A stretch of 64,000 bases of DNA, from assembly GCA_026315105.1 (NCBI GenBank), contig CM048751.1, positions 340,302,649 to 340,366,648 on the forward strand. Reading direction: 5' to 3'. The translations under genes and the position numbers were made by a program. Numbering within the stretch: position 1 is the first letter of the stretch; each line of letters begins with the position of its first letter. The notes under the pieces are model-generated. The model was not told where the DNA came from and made no database searches. It worked only from the letters and a program-made list of their open reading frames with translations. This document shows, one piece after another, positions 1 through 9,580 of this stretch. This DNA is from Locusta migratoria. Taxonomy: Eukaryota > Arthropoda > Insecta > Orthoptera > Acrididae.

Positions 1-40
1 GTGACTGGAGCGCCTCAGTCTCCTCGGCCACCGCGGCCGA
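1..40 (-). mobile_element. S1 SINE, 5' head only (cut by window edge)
   Basis: Read on the minus strand this is the tRNA-derived head shared by the S1 SINEs of the window (GCCGCGGTGGCCGAGGAGAC). The rest of the element lies beyond the left edge. Confidence 0.85.
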
Positions 41-584
41 CCATTGGGAGTGCCGTGACGGCAAATGCTACACTGTGATTATACCACACACTTGTCACTT
101 CAGAGTGTTTCTTTGTTATTTGTTGTTAGTGAGCCAGGTGGTACATGAATATGGCTGGTAAGTAGTGGGCCAGCTATCGAGTCAGTTAAGGTGTGTCGTG
201 TGGGAACGCTGCTGCGTGGACGGGGGCCAAGTTTTTGCCCCTCCCAGAGCAGCCGGCGCCGAGAGGCAGCAGACGCCGCCTGCGACTGCGCAGGTCAGGG
301 GAAAAAGCCGTGGGCGAAGGCGGAGGCTGTGGCTGTGCCGGCCGCTGCAAACCGCCCGCCCATTCACTGCACTTAGCGCAAGAAAATTACGCGAAAATGA
401 TAACGCGAAAGCGCCGGGTTTTACTGAATTCTTACCACATCGATTTCTATCAATATCGTGTTTCTGTCAATGTCGTGCAATTACTAATATTCTCTTGTGA
501 AATACTAATCTTAGGATAGCAATCCACTAACATCGACAACTGAATGCTGATAGGGTATTACCTTTTTTTCCCAAGGTAGTAAAC
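41..584. other. Unassigned stretch with a GC-rich core (about 190-370)
   Basis: There is no recognisable gene or repeat. The core is CpG-rich and open in several frames, none of which shows a domain. It could be a former CpG-rich promoter or an unrecognised repeat. Confidence 0.4.
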
Positions 585-620
585 AAGTACTACCAAACTT
601 CCTGTCAGATTAAAATTGTG

Positions 621-694
621 TGCCGGAACCGGGACTCGAACCTGGGACCTTTGCCTTTCGCGGGCATGCGCTCTACCGTCTGAGCTATCCCGAC
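621..694 (-). tRNA. tRNA-like sequence, anticodon-position CGA (repeat-embedded)
   Basis: A 74-nt cloverleaf: acceptor GTCGGGA/TTCCGGC (all seven pairs possible with wobble), D-stem GCTC/GAGC, a T-arm with TTCGAGT, and an anticodon loop CGCGAAA that places CGA at positions 34-36. There is no long variable arm, which a true tRNA-Ser would have, and U33 is missing. It is the head of a repeat, and function as a tRNA is doubtful. Confidence 0.4.
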
Positions 695-922
695 ACGACT
701 CACAACGCCGCCTCACTACTTTACTTCCGCCAGTACCTCGCCTCCTACTTTCCAAACTTCACAGAAGTTCTCCTGCGAAACTTGCAAGACTAGTACTCTT
801 GGAAAAAAGGATATGGTGGAGACATGGCTTAGCCACAGCCCAAGGGATGTTTCCATAATGAAACTTTCACTCTGCAGCGGAGTGTGCGCTGATATGGAAC
901 TTCCTGGCAGATTAAAATTGTG

Positions 923-997
923 TGCCGGAACCGGGATTCGAACCTTGGGTCCTTTACCTTTTCCAGGCAAGCACTCTTCCGTCTGAGCTATCTCGAC
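923..997 (-). tRNA. tRNA-like sequence, degenerate second unit
   Basis: Same family as 621-694, with extra substitutions in the acceptor and anticodon arms. The D-stem GCTC/GAAG is only partly paired. It is a decayed repeat head. Confidence 0.25.
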
Positions 998-1194
998 ACG
1001 ACTCAGGATTCCGCTTCACAACTTTACTTCCGCTAGTACCTCGCCTCCTACTTTCTAAACAGAAGCTCTTCTGCGAACCTTGCAAGACTAGCACTCCTGG
1101 AAGAAAGAATATGGCGGAGAGCTTCTGTAGAGTTTGGAACGTAGGAGGCGAGGTACTGGCGGAAGTAAAGTTGTGAGGCGGCGTCGTGAGTCGT

Positions 1195-1268
1195 GTCGGG
1201 ATAGCTCAGACGGTAGAGCGCTTGCCCGCGAAAGGCAAAGTTCCCAGGTTCGAGTCACGGTTCCGGCA
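1195..1268 (+). tRNA. tRNA-like sequence, inverted third unit
   Basis: Same cloverleaf in plus orientation: acceptor GTCGGGA/TTCCGGC, D-stem GCTC/GAGC, anticodon stem TTGCC/GGCAA around CGCGAAA, T-loop TTCGAGT. One T-stem pair is broken (CCAGG/CACGG). It lies inside the composite element 598-1337. Confidence 0.4.
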
Positions 1269-1346
1269 AACAATTTTAATCTGCCAGGAAGTTTCATATC
1301 AGCGCACACTCCGCTGCAGAGTGAAAGTTTCATTCTGAAGTACTAC

Positions 1347-1640
1347 CAAATTTTGCAAAAGAACTACCGAATCTGGCCAAAGCATAGCATCGACTTTTTT
1401 TTCAAAGAAAGTAGCACCGAAATTTTTCAAAGAAATTAGCTCTGAATTTTTTCATAGAAATTGGCATCAAATTTTTTCAAAGAAAGTAGCATCGAATTTT
1501 TTTTAAGAAAGTAATAGCGATTTTTTTAAAGAGAGTAAAGCCATTTTTTTTAAGAATGTAGCAACGAACCTTGCAAAGAAGGTAGCACCGAATCTTGTAA
1601 AAACGTAGCTGAGAATCGTGTAAAAATAAATAAATAAACC
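1347..1640. repeat. Decayed AT-rich tandem repeat, left block
   Basis: About ten imperfect units of roughly 23-29 bp carry a core like AAAGAAAGTAGCACCGAA followed by a T-run. It resumes at about 2018 after the SINE at 1673-2014, so the SINE inserted into an existing array. Confidence 0.7.
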
Positions 1641-1672
1641 TTGCCAAAGAGCAAAAAGAAACCGTGTATTAT

Positions 1673-2014
1673 AGCGAAAAAAAAAAAAAAAAGAAAAAAA
1701 ATGGTAAAGCAGTCAACAATCCGAAGATTGGTTTGAACACCACAGTGCTTTACTAGGCATGGTCCTGTTTGGAGGTGGTATGCCTTTGTCTTCCTCCGAC
1801 CTTCGAACTGACTTATCCAGTTAGTTATAGGGGGACCTACAGTTTAACGTGGGTTCCGCACCACGGTGCTACTCGATATTTTTCACATCAGCAACGCTGC
1901 GAGAGGTGAAAGAAGTGGAGAGTGACAGATAAAAATCCCAGGTCCTGGCGGGGATCGAACACGCGATCTTTGGATTTATAGTATGGCACTCTACCACTGT
2001 GGTACCGAGCCGCA
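1673..2014 (-). mobile_element. Family C SINE (tRNA head, T-rich 3' tail)
   Basis: On the minus strand a tRNA-like head (about 2013-1944, D-arm GGTACCACAGTGGTAGAG, T-loop TTCGATC) leads into a roughly 260-nt body ending GACTGCTTTACC plus a T-run. The body matches the copy at 25613-26101. It splits the AT-rich satellite. Confidence 0.8.
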
Positions 2015-2017
2015 CTA

Positions 2018-2130
2018 TTCTAGTAAAAAGTAGTAATTATTCTTGCAAAAGGAAGTAACCATTATGGCTAAAAGAAGTAGCCACTTACTTGCAAGAAGTT
2101 GCAATGAACCTTGCTAAAAAAAGTCGGTAT
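2018..2130. repeat. Decayed AT-rich tandem repeat, right block
   Basis: Continuation of the array at 1347-1640, with units containing AAAGAAGTAGCCA and AGAAGTTGCAATGAACC. Confidence 0.6.
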
Positions 2131-2144
2131 GTCTAAACAATCAG

Positions 2145-2282
2145 TGCACTGAATACTATTTAACGATTGGCATCCGCAGCTGACGACCCATGCATGTTAA
2201 CACTGTGACTGAAATGACCCCGTGCAATGGCAAAACTTTTTATGGTCCGATGAATCCCGATACATCCTTCACCATGCGGATG
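2145..2282 (+). pseudogene. Tc1-type transposase fragment
   Basis: One frame reads FLWSDESRYILHHADG, the block around the second catalytic Asp of Tc1/IS630 transposases (SDESRF). The fragment is cut at 2283, where a LINE-A 3' end begins. Nothing else of the transposase survives here. Confidence 0.6.
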
Positions 2283-2592
2283 GAAGCTCGTTTTGTATTG
2301 TCGCGATTTAGGGGAGCAAATGTCACGGAAGTGATGCACGAGTTGTGGTGCAAATCATTAAAAGAAAGGAATTATTTGTTGCTGCGAGCCCTATTTGCAA
2401 AATTTCTTTCACCAACTTTCTCATCAGAATGCGAAAATATATTGTTAACGCCACTTACATAGGGAGACATGATCATCATAATAAAATAAGAGAAATCGAG
2501 CTATTAGAGAATGGAACTGTAGAGAAATATCATAAAAGTGGTTCATGTACTTCAGTGTGACTTGCAGAGTGACCATGTAGATGTAGAAGCAG
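2283..2592 (+). mobile_element. LINE-A, 5'-truncated 3' end
   Basis: Translation gives RFVLSRFRGANVTEVMHEL and then SSECENILL, the ORF2 C-terminus of LINE-A (compare 38100-38406). It has a frameshift near 2455 and ends in the family's GTAGATGTAGA tail. It is 5'-truncated, as LINE insertions usually are. Confidence 0.8.
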
Positions 2593-3140
2593 GTCCTTGA
2601 CGCGTGTACTTGCAGACGTAGACAAGCTCGCGGCGCCTCAGTTATGCTGTAGGAAAGCCTCACTTCATTCTCCCATAACCATAATATACAGTCACATTTT
2701 GGCTACAATTACCACCACCAGTATTTAAGTTCCCATCTTCCCCTCATTCCGCAGTAAACACGACACCTAGACCACTTGCAATTATGACCGAAACATCGAA
2801 TAAATTCGATATGTTGACAATGTAATACAATACCCAGAAGAATCTTATTGACAATGACAACGGCTGAGGAAGGTTTCGTTTACATTGTATTAAATGATTC
2901 ACGCATGTTTTTACTAGCCTCCCTGTTATTGGAACGCACACTTGAACGCTTGCAAAACCAAGCCTAATCGGAATTGGACCAATCATCATGCTGTTTGTAC
3001 AAGTTTGGTGCTTTATCAAAACGCTCACAGTTAATTCAACTAGCACAATTGCGAAAGTTTGCTTATCAATTATACTTGTACAAGCGTGATTCTTTATCAT
3101 CGAGCTAGGTGTAGCCGTATTAAGATATGATGAGCCGGAA
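2593..3140. other. Unassigned AT-rich stretch
   Basis: No gene, domain or repeat family is recognised on either strand. The 118-codon minus-strand open frame at 2744-3100 has no recognisable motif. Confidence 0.4.
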
Positions 3141-3152
3141 AAAGTAATAAAA

Positions 3153-3348
3153 GCCGCGCGGAATAGCCGCGTAGTCTAAGGCGTGGTGCTAAGGACTGGA
3201 CGGCCGTTCCCGCATGAATTTCGAGTCCTCCCTTGGGAATGGGGGTGTGCGTTGTACTTAGTGTAAGTTGGTTTAAATAGTTAGTAAGTGTAGGAACTGA
3301 TGACCATAGCAGTTTGATCCAATAGCTTTACAAACATTGGAACATTTG
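3153..3348 (+). mobile_element. S2 SINE with perfect TSD
   Basis: A tRNA-like head (GCCGCGCGGAATAGCCGCG, T-loop TTCGAGT) is followed by the conserved body and the AACATTTG end. A perfect 12-bp TSD, AAAGTAATAAAA, lies at 3141-3152 and 3349-3360. Confidence 0.92.
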
Positions 3349-3499
3349 AAAGTAATAAAAACAAGAACGAGAAGATAAATTTTTGGAAAAATTAGCACAT
3401 AAGAGAAACGAGATCTGCAGTGCTCGGAAACCGCCTATAACAATGTAGGGAGAAAAAAGTACAGTTAGTGTAAAACTGAAAATTGCTTCGAAACCTTGC

Positions 3500-4680
3500 T
3501 CCGGTTGCGAGGAACAAGTGGACTTAATTCCTTTGGCCCCTAAGGGGCATAGGGCATCCAGGAGAGCTTGCCATTCATCTCTGTCCTTGACTGTTTGCTT
3601 CAGTTCTGCCCAGGTCTTCCAACTCTCTTTGCTTCCTCTTCCACTGTCCTCTTCCATGTGCCCCTAGGTCTTCCTCTCTTCCTCGTTCCCTGGGGATTTC
3701 ATTCCAGTGCTTTTTTTCTCAATAGCCCTGACTGGTTTCCTTAATGTGTGTTCCAACCACCCCCTCTTTCTCTCCAGTATCTGGTCTTATATAGCTATCT
3801 GGCCGCGGCGGAATGGCCAAGTGCATTGAGGCGTTGTGCTACGATGCGCGAGGCCGCTCCCCGTCGGGATGGATGTTGTGCCGTCTTTAGTATAAGGTAC
3901 TTCATCAGTAGTTTGTAAGTTTGGGGAATGATGACCCCCCAGTTAAGTCCCTTAAGCTTAACAAACATTTGAATAGCTCTCTGGTTTGTAATTCGCCAGG
4001 GCTCCGCATTACTTATTTTTTTCTGGCCGCCAGACATTCATAATTCGTCGGAGACATCTATTTATGGAGGTGACTAACTGCGATATTATCTTTTTATCGA
4101 CTCTCCAGCTTTCACTGGCGTGCAGAAGAACAGCTTTCACATTTGTATTAAAAATACCTATTTTTGTTTTGTACGTGATATTTTTGTTTTTCCATATTGG
4201 ATACAATTGTATGAAGAGAGCGTTTGCCTTTTTAAAGCTGTTATTCCCCAGCTCCACCATCTTCCGTCACTACACTACCCAGATATAAGAATGAGTTGAC
4301 CGTCTCAACTTGCAAGTCCCCTATTAACAATGGCACCTCCATGTTCACACAGATCACTCTCATTGCCTTTGTTTTAGCTATATTTATCTTGAGGCCAGCA
4401 GTCTCAGCTTCTTGTTTCAACAGGTTTAGTTTAGCTTGCATATCTGTCAGTCTTTAAGCTAATAAAACTATATCGTCTGAGAAATCCAAATTCTCTAGAC
4501 GTTCATGGACCCCCCCCCCCCCCCCCAATTGGATTCATCGTCTCCTGCCTGCAGTAACTCTTCTCATATCCAAGTCTAGGACAAGCAGAAAAAATGTTGG
4601 TGATAAAATGCAACCATGCCGGACTCCACTTGTTACTTGTATGGACTCTGTCATATTTCCGGTGAAACGAGACTGAGCGG
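3500..4680 (-). mobile_element. LINE-F, reverse-transcriptase C-terminal half, interrupted by a SINE
   Basis: Reading right to left on the minus strand, the fragments are TSGVRHGCILSP-like RT motif B (about 4640-4520), LKINIAKTKAM and FLYLGSVVTEDGG (4441-4241), KAVLLHASESWRVDKK and INRCLRRIMNV (4260-4009), and a TWAELKQTVKDRDEWQALL-type tail (about 3660-3520). This order is that of an endonuclease-RT type LINE ORF2. The FADD block is lost to a C-run at 4510-4527, and the frame is broken many times. The S1 SINE at 3801-3972 sits inside it. Confidence 0.75.
3801..3972 (+). mobile_element. S1-type SINE inserted in LINE-F
   Basis: The head is GGCCGCGGCGGAATGGCC; the body includes GTAGTTTGTAAGTTTGGGG; the end is AACATTTG. 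The TSD is ATAGCTATCT (3791-3800) against ATAGCTCTCT (3973-3982), 9 of 10 matching. It lacks part of the T-arm region of other S1 copies. Confidence 0.88.
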
Positions 4681-4689
4681 TTCAAATTT

Positions 4690-5450
4690 CTAGGTATTCA
4701 GACAGATAGTAAGCTGTCGCGGAAAGCCCATGTTCAGGATCTTGTTCCAAAACTAAATTCTGCTATATTTACCATTAGAACAATATCTGAAATAAGCGAG
4801 TTGTCAACACGAAAAGTAGTCTATTACACATACTTTCAATCATATATGACGTACGGAATTATTTTTTTGGGTAACTCGCCTTATTCAAGAAGGATATTTG
4901 GCTCAAAACCGGACGGTTCGAGCAATATGTGGTGTAAGTTCACGAACTTGATTTCGACCCCTTTTCAGTAGTCTGGGAATTTTGACACTGGCGTCACAAT
5001 ACGTTATTTCTTTAATGTCGTTTGTTGTTAATAATATCAGCTTATTACCACGAGTTAGTAGCTTTCACCCGGTGAATACTAGACAGAAGTCGAATCTACA
5101 TTGGCATCGCACCACCTTGACACTTGTGCAGAAAGGTGTACAGTATTCTGCAGCATCCATTTTCAGTAAGGTGCCACAAGAACTAAAGAATCTTAGCACT
5201 AATCCACACGCTTTCAAATCTAAATTGAAGAGTTACCTTATGACTCACTCCTTTTATTCTGTCGAGGAACTCTTAGTAAAGTTAAACAATTAAGCTAATT
5301 CATTTTTTTTCTTTATTGATTCTTTTCACTTTGTCTTAAGAGTGTCGTGTGCATAGGACTACTTAAGAATTTTCTATTACCACTCTTGTGTAAAAATTCA
5401 TGTATTGACTCGTTCCATGACCATAGAGTCTCATTCCTCGATTGGGTCCT
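4690..5450 (+). mobile_element. LINE-B, 3' part
   Basis: The frames read ERFKFLGIQTDSKLSRKAHV, then (4982-5293) a C-terminal domain with LVQKGVQYSAASIFSKVPQE and FKSKLKSYLMTHSFY. The parallel copy at 28358-28891 has LAQKGVNYAATKVF. The 3' UTR runs to about 5450. It is a non-LTR element of CR1/Jockey-superfamily type (my inference), 5'-truncated and frameshifted. Confidence 0.78.
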
Positions 5451-5545
5451 ATGGAACAGAAAACCATATTATTATTCAGAATGAAACTTTCACTCTGCAG
5501 CGGAGTGTGCGCTGATATGAAACTTCCAGGCAGATTAAAATTGTG

Positions 5546-5619
5546 TGGCCGAACCGGGACTCGCACCTGGGACCTTTGCCTTTCGCGGGAAAGCGCACTA
5601 CCGACTGTGCCATCCCGAC
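5546..5619 (-). tRNA. tRNA-like sequence, D-stem variant GCAC/GTGC
   Basis: Same family as 621-694, but the D-stem is GCAC/GTGC instead of GCTC/GAGC, a compensatory double change. T-loop and anticodon-arm substitutions suggest decay. Confidence 0.3.
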
Positions 5620-5847
5620 ACGGCTCACGATGCCGTCTCACAACTTTATTTCCGCCAGTACCTCGACTCCTACTTTCCAAACTTCACAGAAGCTCTCCTG
5701 CGAACCTTGCAAGACTAGCACTCCTGGAAGAAAGGATATGGTGGAGACATGGCTTAGCCACAGCCTAAGGGATGTTTCCAGAATGAAACATTCACTCTGC
5801 AGCGGAGTGTGCGCTGATATGAAACTTCCAGGCAGATTAAAATTGTG

Positions 5848-5921
5848 TGCCGGAACCGGGGCTCGAACCTGGGACCTTTGCCTTTCGCGGGCAAGCGCAC
5901 TACCGACTGTGCCATCCCGAC
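5848..5921 (-). tRNA. tRNA-like sequence, D-stem variant GCAC/GTGC
   Basis: A well-kept cloverleaf: acceptor GTCGGGA/TTCCGGC, D-stem GCAC/GTGC, anticodon stem TTGCC/GGCAA, T-loop TTCGAGC. It is the head of unit 2 of the composite element. Confidence 0.4.
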
Positions 5922-6042
5922 ACGACTCACGATGCCGCCAGTACCTCGACTTTCCATACTTCACAGAAGCTCTCCTGCAAACCATGCAAGACTAGCACTC
6001 CTGGAAGAAAGGATATGGTTGAGACATGGCTTAGCCACAGCC

Positions 6043-6116
6043 TAAGGGATGGCACAGTCGGTAGTGCTGTTGCCCGCGAAAGGCAAAGGTCCCAGGTTCG
6101 AGTCCCGGTTCCGGCA
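6043..6116 (+). tRNA. tRNA-like sequence with hybrid acceptor stem
   Basis: The D-stem GCAC/GTGC, anticodon arm and T-arm (CCAGG TTCGAGT CCCGG) match the family. The 5' acceptor strand reads TAAGGGA instead of GTCGGGA because the inversion junction falls there, so the acceptor stem is broken. Confidence 0.35.
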
Positions 6117-6154
6117 TACAATTTTAATCTGCCTGGAAGTTTCATATTATTATT

Positions 6155-7246
6155 ATTACAAGTGCTGTTACGAAATTAGGATCGGTGGTGCTACAATGCC
6201 GCCGCAACGGGAAGCCGGAAACGTGGTCCCGGCCAGTGAAAGTGGTCGACGACGGTTCTCCTAGACCCACATCTGGCCGGGGTTCGATCGCCCGCCAGGT
6301 TCCGCCGTTGCAAAAACGGCCCGAGGTCTCGCCAAAGACTTGCCCTGCTCCCCGTCCTCCCGGGCCGCCGACGGAGCCCCGAAGTTCGCCTTGAAGATGA
6401 CTTTTATGGCCGAAACGCAGACTGCACCGGGCATCTCGATGCAGCGCGGCGCCCGCCCCAAGGCTGCCGGGGCGCGATGCTATCTTCTGAAGCGGAGCAG
6501 TTAACGTCGTCTGGCCGGTCCGCAATATGTCGCACACGTCGCGACGTGATACGTTTCTTGTGTTTCACGCCGACCCGTTTTCCGCTCATTGTCTGACAGG
6601 ATAAAATTGGACTCGCCAGTGTGACGAAGCGCTGAAACTTCGGCACTTGCAATTGCGAGAACCGTGGCTTGAATGCATGTCTGCCATTTTGTATTCGTCT
6701 CGGCCGCTGCATCATATATGTCATTTAGAAACATTGTAAACATTATCTATTCCAAAGACACTTTTTTTAGATATATTATTTATTGCTACATGCCTGTTTC
6801 GGCGTGAATGCCACCTTAAGGTGAATTGCGGAGTATGTATATATGTAGACGAACATGCAAACTTTGCCTTGGTACACATTCCATCTACAACCTCGGCCAC
6901 CGCCCCATTCGGTTCACAGAGCGTCGTACGAGTATATAATGCAGGAATGAGAGTTTTGGAGCGTTTTTCTCGTGAGTGGCCGTATGGTTGGGGCATTGTA
7001 AGGCTGTGCGGTAGAGCTGCAAACACGCGCCGCCCACCCAGAACTTCAGTTCCCAACACTGGCACCGCCCTCGTCAGGAGGAACGCGTCTTCCCCCATTC
7101 TACACACGGACGGCATACTCACTTATACGACATGCACCGCACGTGTGTCTGACAAGCAGGCATTTCTTCTCAGGTGAAGCTGTTGTCTACTGCACGTGTT
7201 TATGTTGATAGTGGGGAGGGGTTCATGAAGTTGTGCCTGTTCAGTG
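6155..7246. other. Unassigned stretch with GC-rich core (6190-6500) and a LINE-A-like tail scrap near 6820
   Basis: There is no convincing gene. At about 6820-6856 the sequence AAGGTGAATTGCGGAGTATG resembles the extreme 3' end of the LINE-A copy at 47289-48672. The rest is unassigned. Confidence 0.4.
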
Positions 7247-7248
7247 TA

Positions 7249-8643
7249 CACTTCTGGCCATTAGAATTGCTAAACAACGATCATGACGTGCTACAGACGC
7301 GAAATTTAGCAGACAGGAAGAAGATGCTGTGATATGCAAAGCATTAGCTTTTCAGAGCATTGATACAAGGTTGGCGCCGGTGGCGACACCTACAACGTGC
7401 TGGCACGAGGAAAGTTTCCAACAGATTTCTCATACACAAACAGTAGTTGACTGTCGTTTCCTGGTGAAACGTTGTTGTGATGCCTCGTGTAAGGAGGAGA
7501 AATGCGTACCATCACGTTTCCGACTTTGATAAAGGTCGGATTGTAGCCTATCGCGATTGCGGATATCGTATCGCGACATTGCTGCTCCCATTAGTCGCGA
7601 TCCAATGACTGTTAGCAGAATATGGAATCGGTGGGTTCAGGAGGACAATACGGAACGCAGTGCTGCATCCCAACGGCCTCGTATCACTAGCAGTCGAGAT
7701 GACAGGCATCTTATCCTCATGGCTGTAACGGATCGTACAGCCACGTCTCGATCCCTGAGTCAACAGATGAAGACGTTTACAAGAAACAACCATCTACACG
7801 ACCAGTTAGACGACGTTTGCAGCAGCATGGACTATCAGCTCGGAGACCATGGCTGCGGTTACCCTAACGTCGAACCACAGAAGGAGCGCCTGCAATGGTG
7901 TACACAATGACGAACCTGGGTGCATGGATGGCAAAACGTGATATTTTCGGATGAATCCCAGGTTCTGTTTACAGCATTATGATGGTCGCATACGTGTTTG
8001 GCGACATCGCGGTGAACGCACATTGGAAGCGTGTATTGGTCATCGCCATACTGGCGTGTCACCCGGCGTGATGGTAAGGGGTTGCATTGGTTACAAGTCT
8101 CGGTCACCTCTTGTTCGCATTGACTGTACTTTGAACAGCGGCAGTTACATTTCAGATATTTTACCACTCGCGGCTCTACCCTTCATTCGATCCCTGCGAA
8201 GCCCTACATTTCAGCAGGATAATGCACGGCCGCATGTTGCAGGTCCTGTACGGGCCTTTCTGGGTACGGAAAATGTTCGACTGCTGCCCTGGCCAATACA
8301 TTCTCCAGATCTCTCAGCAATTGGTCAATGGTGACCGAGCAACTGGCTCGTCACAATATGCCAGTCACTACTCTTGATGAACTGTGATATCGTGTGGAAT
8401 CTGCATGGGGAATATGTACCTGTAGACGCCATCCAAGCTCCGTTCGACTCAATGCCCAGACGTATCAAGGCCGTTATTACGGCCAGAGGTGGTTGTTGTG
8501 GGTACTGATTTCTCAGGATCTATGCACCCAAATTGCTTGAAAATGTAATCACATGTCAGGTCTAGTATAATATATTTGTCCAATGCATACCCGTTTATCA
8601 TCTGCATTTCTTCTTGGTGTAGGGATTTTAATGTACAGCAGTG
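7249..8643 (+). mobile_element. Tc1-family DNA transposon, full length but decayed
   Basis: TA dinucleotides flank the element at 7247-7248 and 8644-8645. The outer ends are CACTTCTGGCCATTAGAATT and, inverted, CACTGCTGTACATTAAAAT. The interior is a transposase gene in pieces. From about 7520 there is a helix-turn-helix part (DFDKGRIVAYRDCG-like, then NRWVQEDNTERSAASQRP). At 7951-8334 lie the DDE-type blocks SDESQVLFTAL-like, QQDNARPHVAG and HSPDLSAIGQW, the last degraded from the usual SPDLSPIE. Stops and shifts break the gene, so this copy cannot make transposase. Length 1395 bp, somewhat short for the family. Confidence 0.88.
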
Positions 8644-9580
8644 TAGTTGACAGTTTATGACAATCAACTGTGGACTATGAGCCAGCAGTTCTGCACTGCT
8701 GGCAGCGCAGTTTCTCTGGCTGGAGGCCCGTGTCGAGTGCAGTTTCTCTGGCTGGAGGCAGTTCCTCGCGTCGCCAGCGCCCTCGCCCTTGGCCCGTCGC
8801 CTGCCGCCACTCGCTCTCATGGCCAGTGACGGCTGTGTTCCAGTTGCCGCGCTGGAGGGCACCTTCTAAAGGCTGACACTCTTTCTGCGACTAAACCTTA
8901 GTGTCCACACAAGGCTATTAATCTGTTTCTTTTTTCTTTCACGGTAGGAGGTCAAACTGCTGAGGTCATTGATCTCTAGACTTACACACTACTTTTATGC
9001 TAACGACAATACACGCACCCGTGGCCGACGGAGGACTTCTGGTGGCAGCAGCCGCGTAATCCACGGCATGACGCCTCGTACCGCTTGGCCATCCCCTCGC
9101 TGCTAATCAGGATTATGTACTGAAACCTGCCCCCAGACAATCAATACAAGCCATTAATGAAGTGTAATTACTGTTAAAAGTAGGTACTTCATATTTACTC
9201 TTCACGTATTCGGACATCACAATATAATACAAACTATAAAGTAGCAGTACATTGGTAAATTTATATGATTAATTTAATAATTAAGAAGTCTTTTTTCAAG
9301 GAATTTGCCTGGAGTGTACGTGTGTGAAAGTGGACGATAATTTAGTTAGGCAAGAAGAGGACTAAAGCTTTTGAATTGTGATGCTGCATAAGAGTGCTGG
9401 AGGTTAGGTGGGAAGATCGCGTAACTGATGAACTGACTTTGAGGAGAAAATACATTTTTCGCATGTATTGACTAGAAGAAAGGATAGATTAGGTTGGGCA
9501 CTTCCTGAATGATCAAGGAACTGTCAATTTAGTATTGGAGGGTTTGGCATACATCGCAGAGGGAGACTACGAGATGAATA
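8644..9580. other. Unassigned stretch with a short tandem duplication near 8703-8761
   Basis: A GC-rich part (8690-8870) contains two adjacent copies of GCAGTTTCTCTGGCTGGAGG about 33 bp apart. The rest is AT-rich with no gene recognised. Confidence 0.5.

Larger units (their letters stand above)
598..1337. mobile_element. Composite tRNA-like element, copy 1 (minus-minus-plus units)
   Basis: Two units in minus orientation (598 to about 860, and about 861-1112) are followed by one in plus orientation (about 1113-1337), so the right part folds back on the middle part. Each unit carries a tRNA-like cloverleaf followed by a body that reads AATTTTAATCTGCCAGGAAG. The whole assembly is flanked by a perfect 13-bp direct repeat, AAGTACTACCAAA, at 585-597 and 1338-1350, so it inserted as one piece. 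A duplication of this length fits target-primed reverse transcription, as for SINEs. The inversion junction near 1113 falls on a GGAGA microhomology. Confidence 0.8.
5477..6142. mobile_element. Composite tRNA-like element, copy 2 (minus-minus-plus units)
   Basis: Same plan as 598-1337: unit 1 minus (5477 to about 5780), unit 2 minus (about 5781-6047), unit 3 plus (about 6045-6142). It is flanked by a perfect 12-bp TSD, CATATTATTATT, at 5465-5476 and 6143-6154. The junction between unit 2 and the inverted unit 3 lies on a shared GGGATG. It landed in the 3' flank of LINE-B. Confidence 0.8.

Noticed and set aside
558..6264. Many medium open frames over the tRNA-like composite elements
   Set aside because: The same peptides appear wherever the repeat occurs, in all orientations. 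They are translations of a noncoding repeat.
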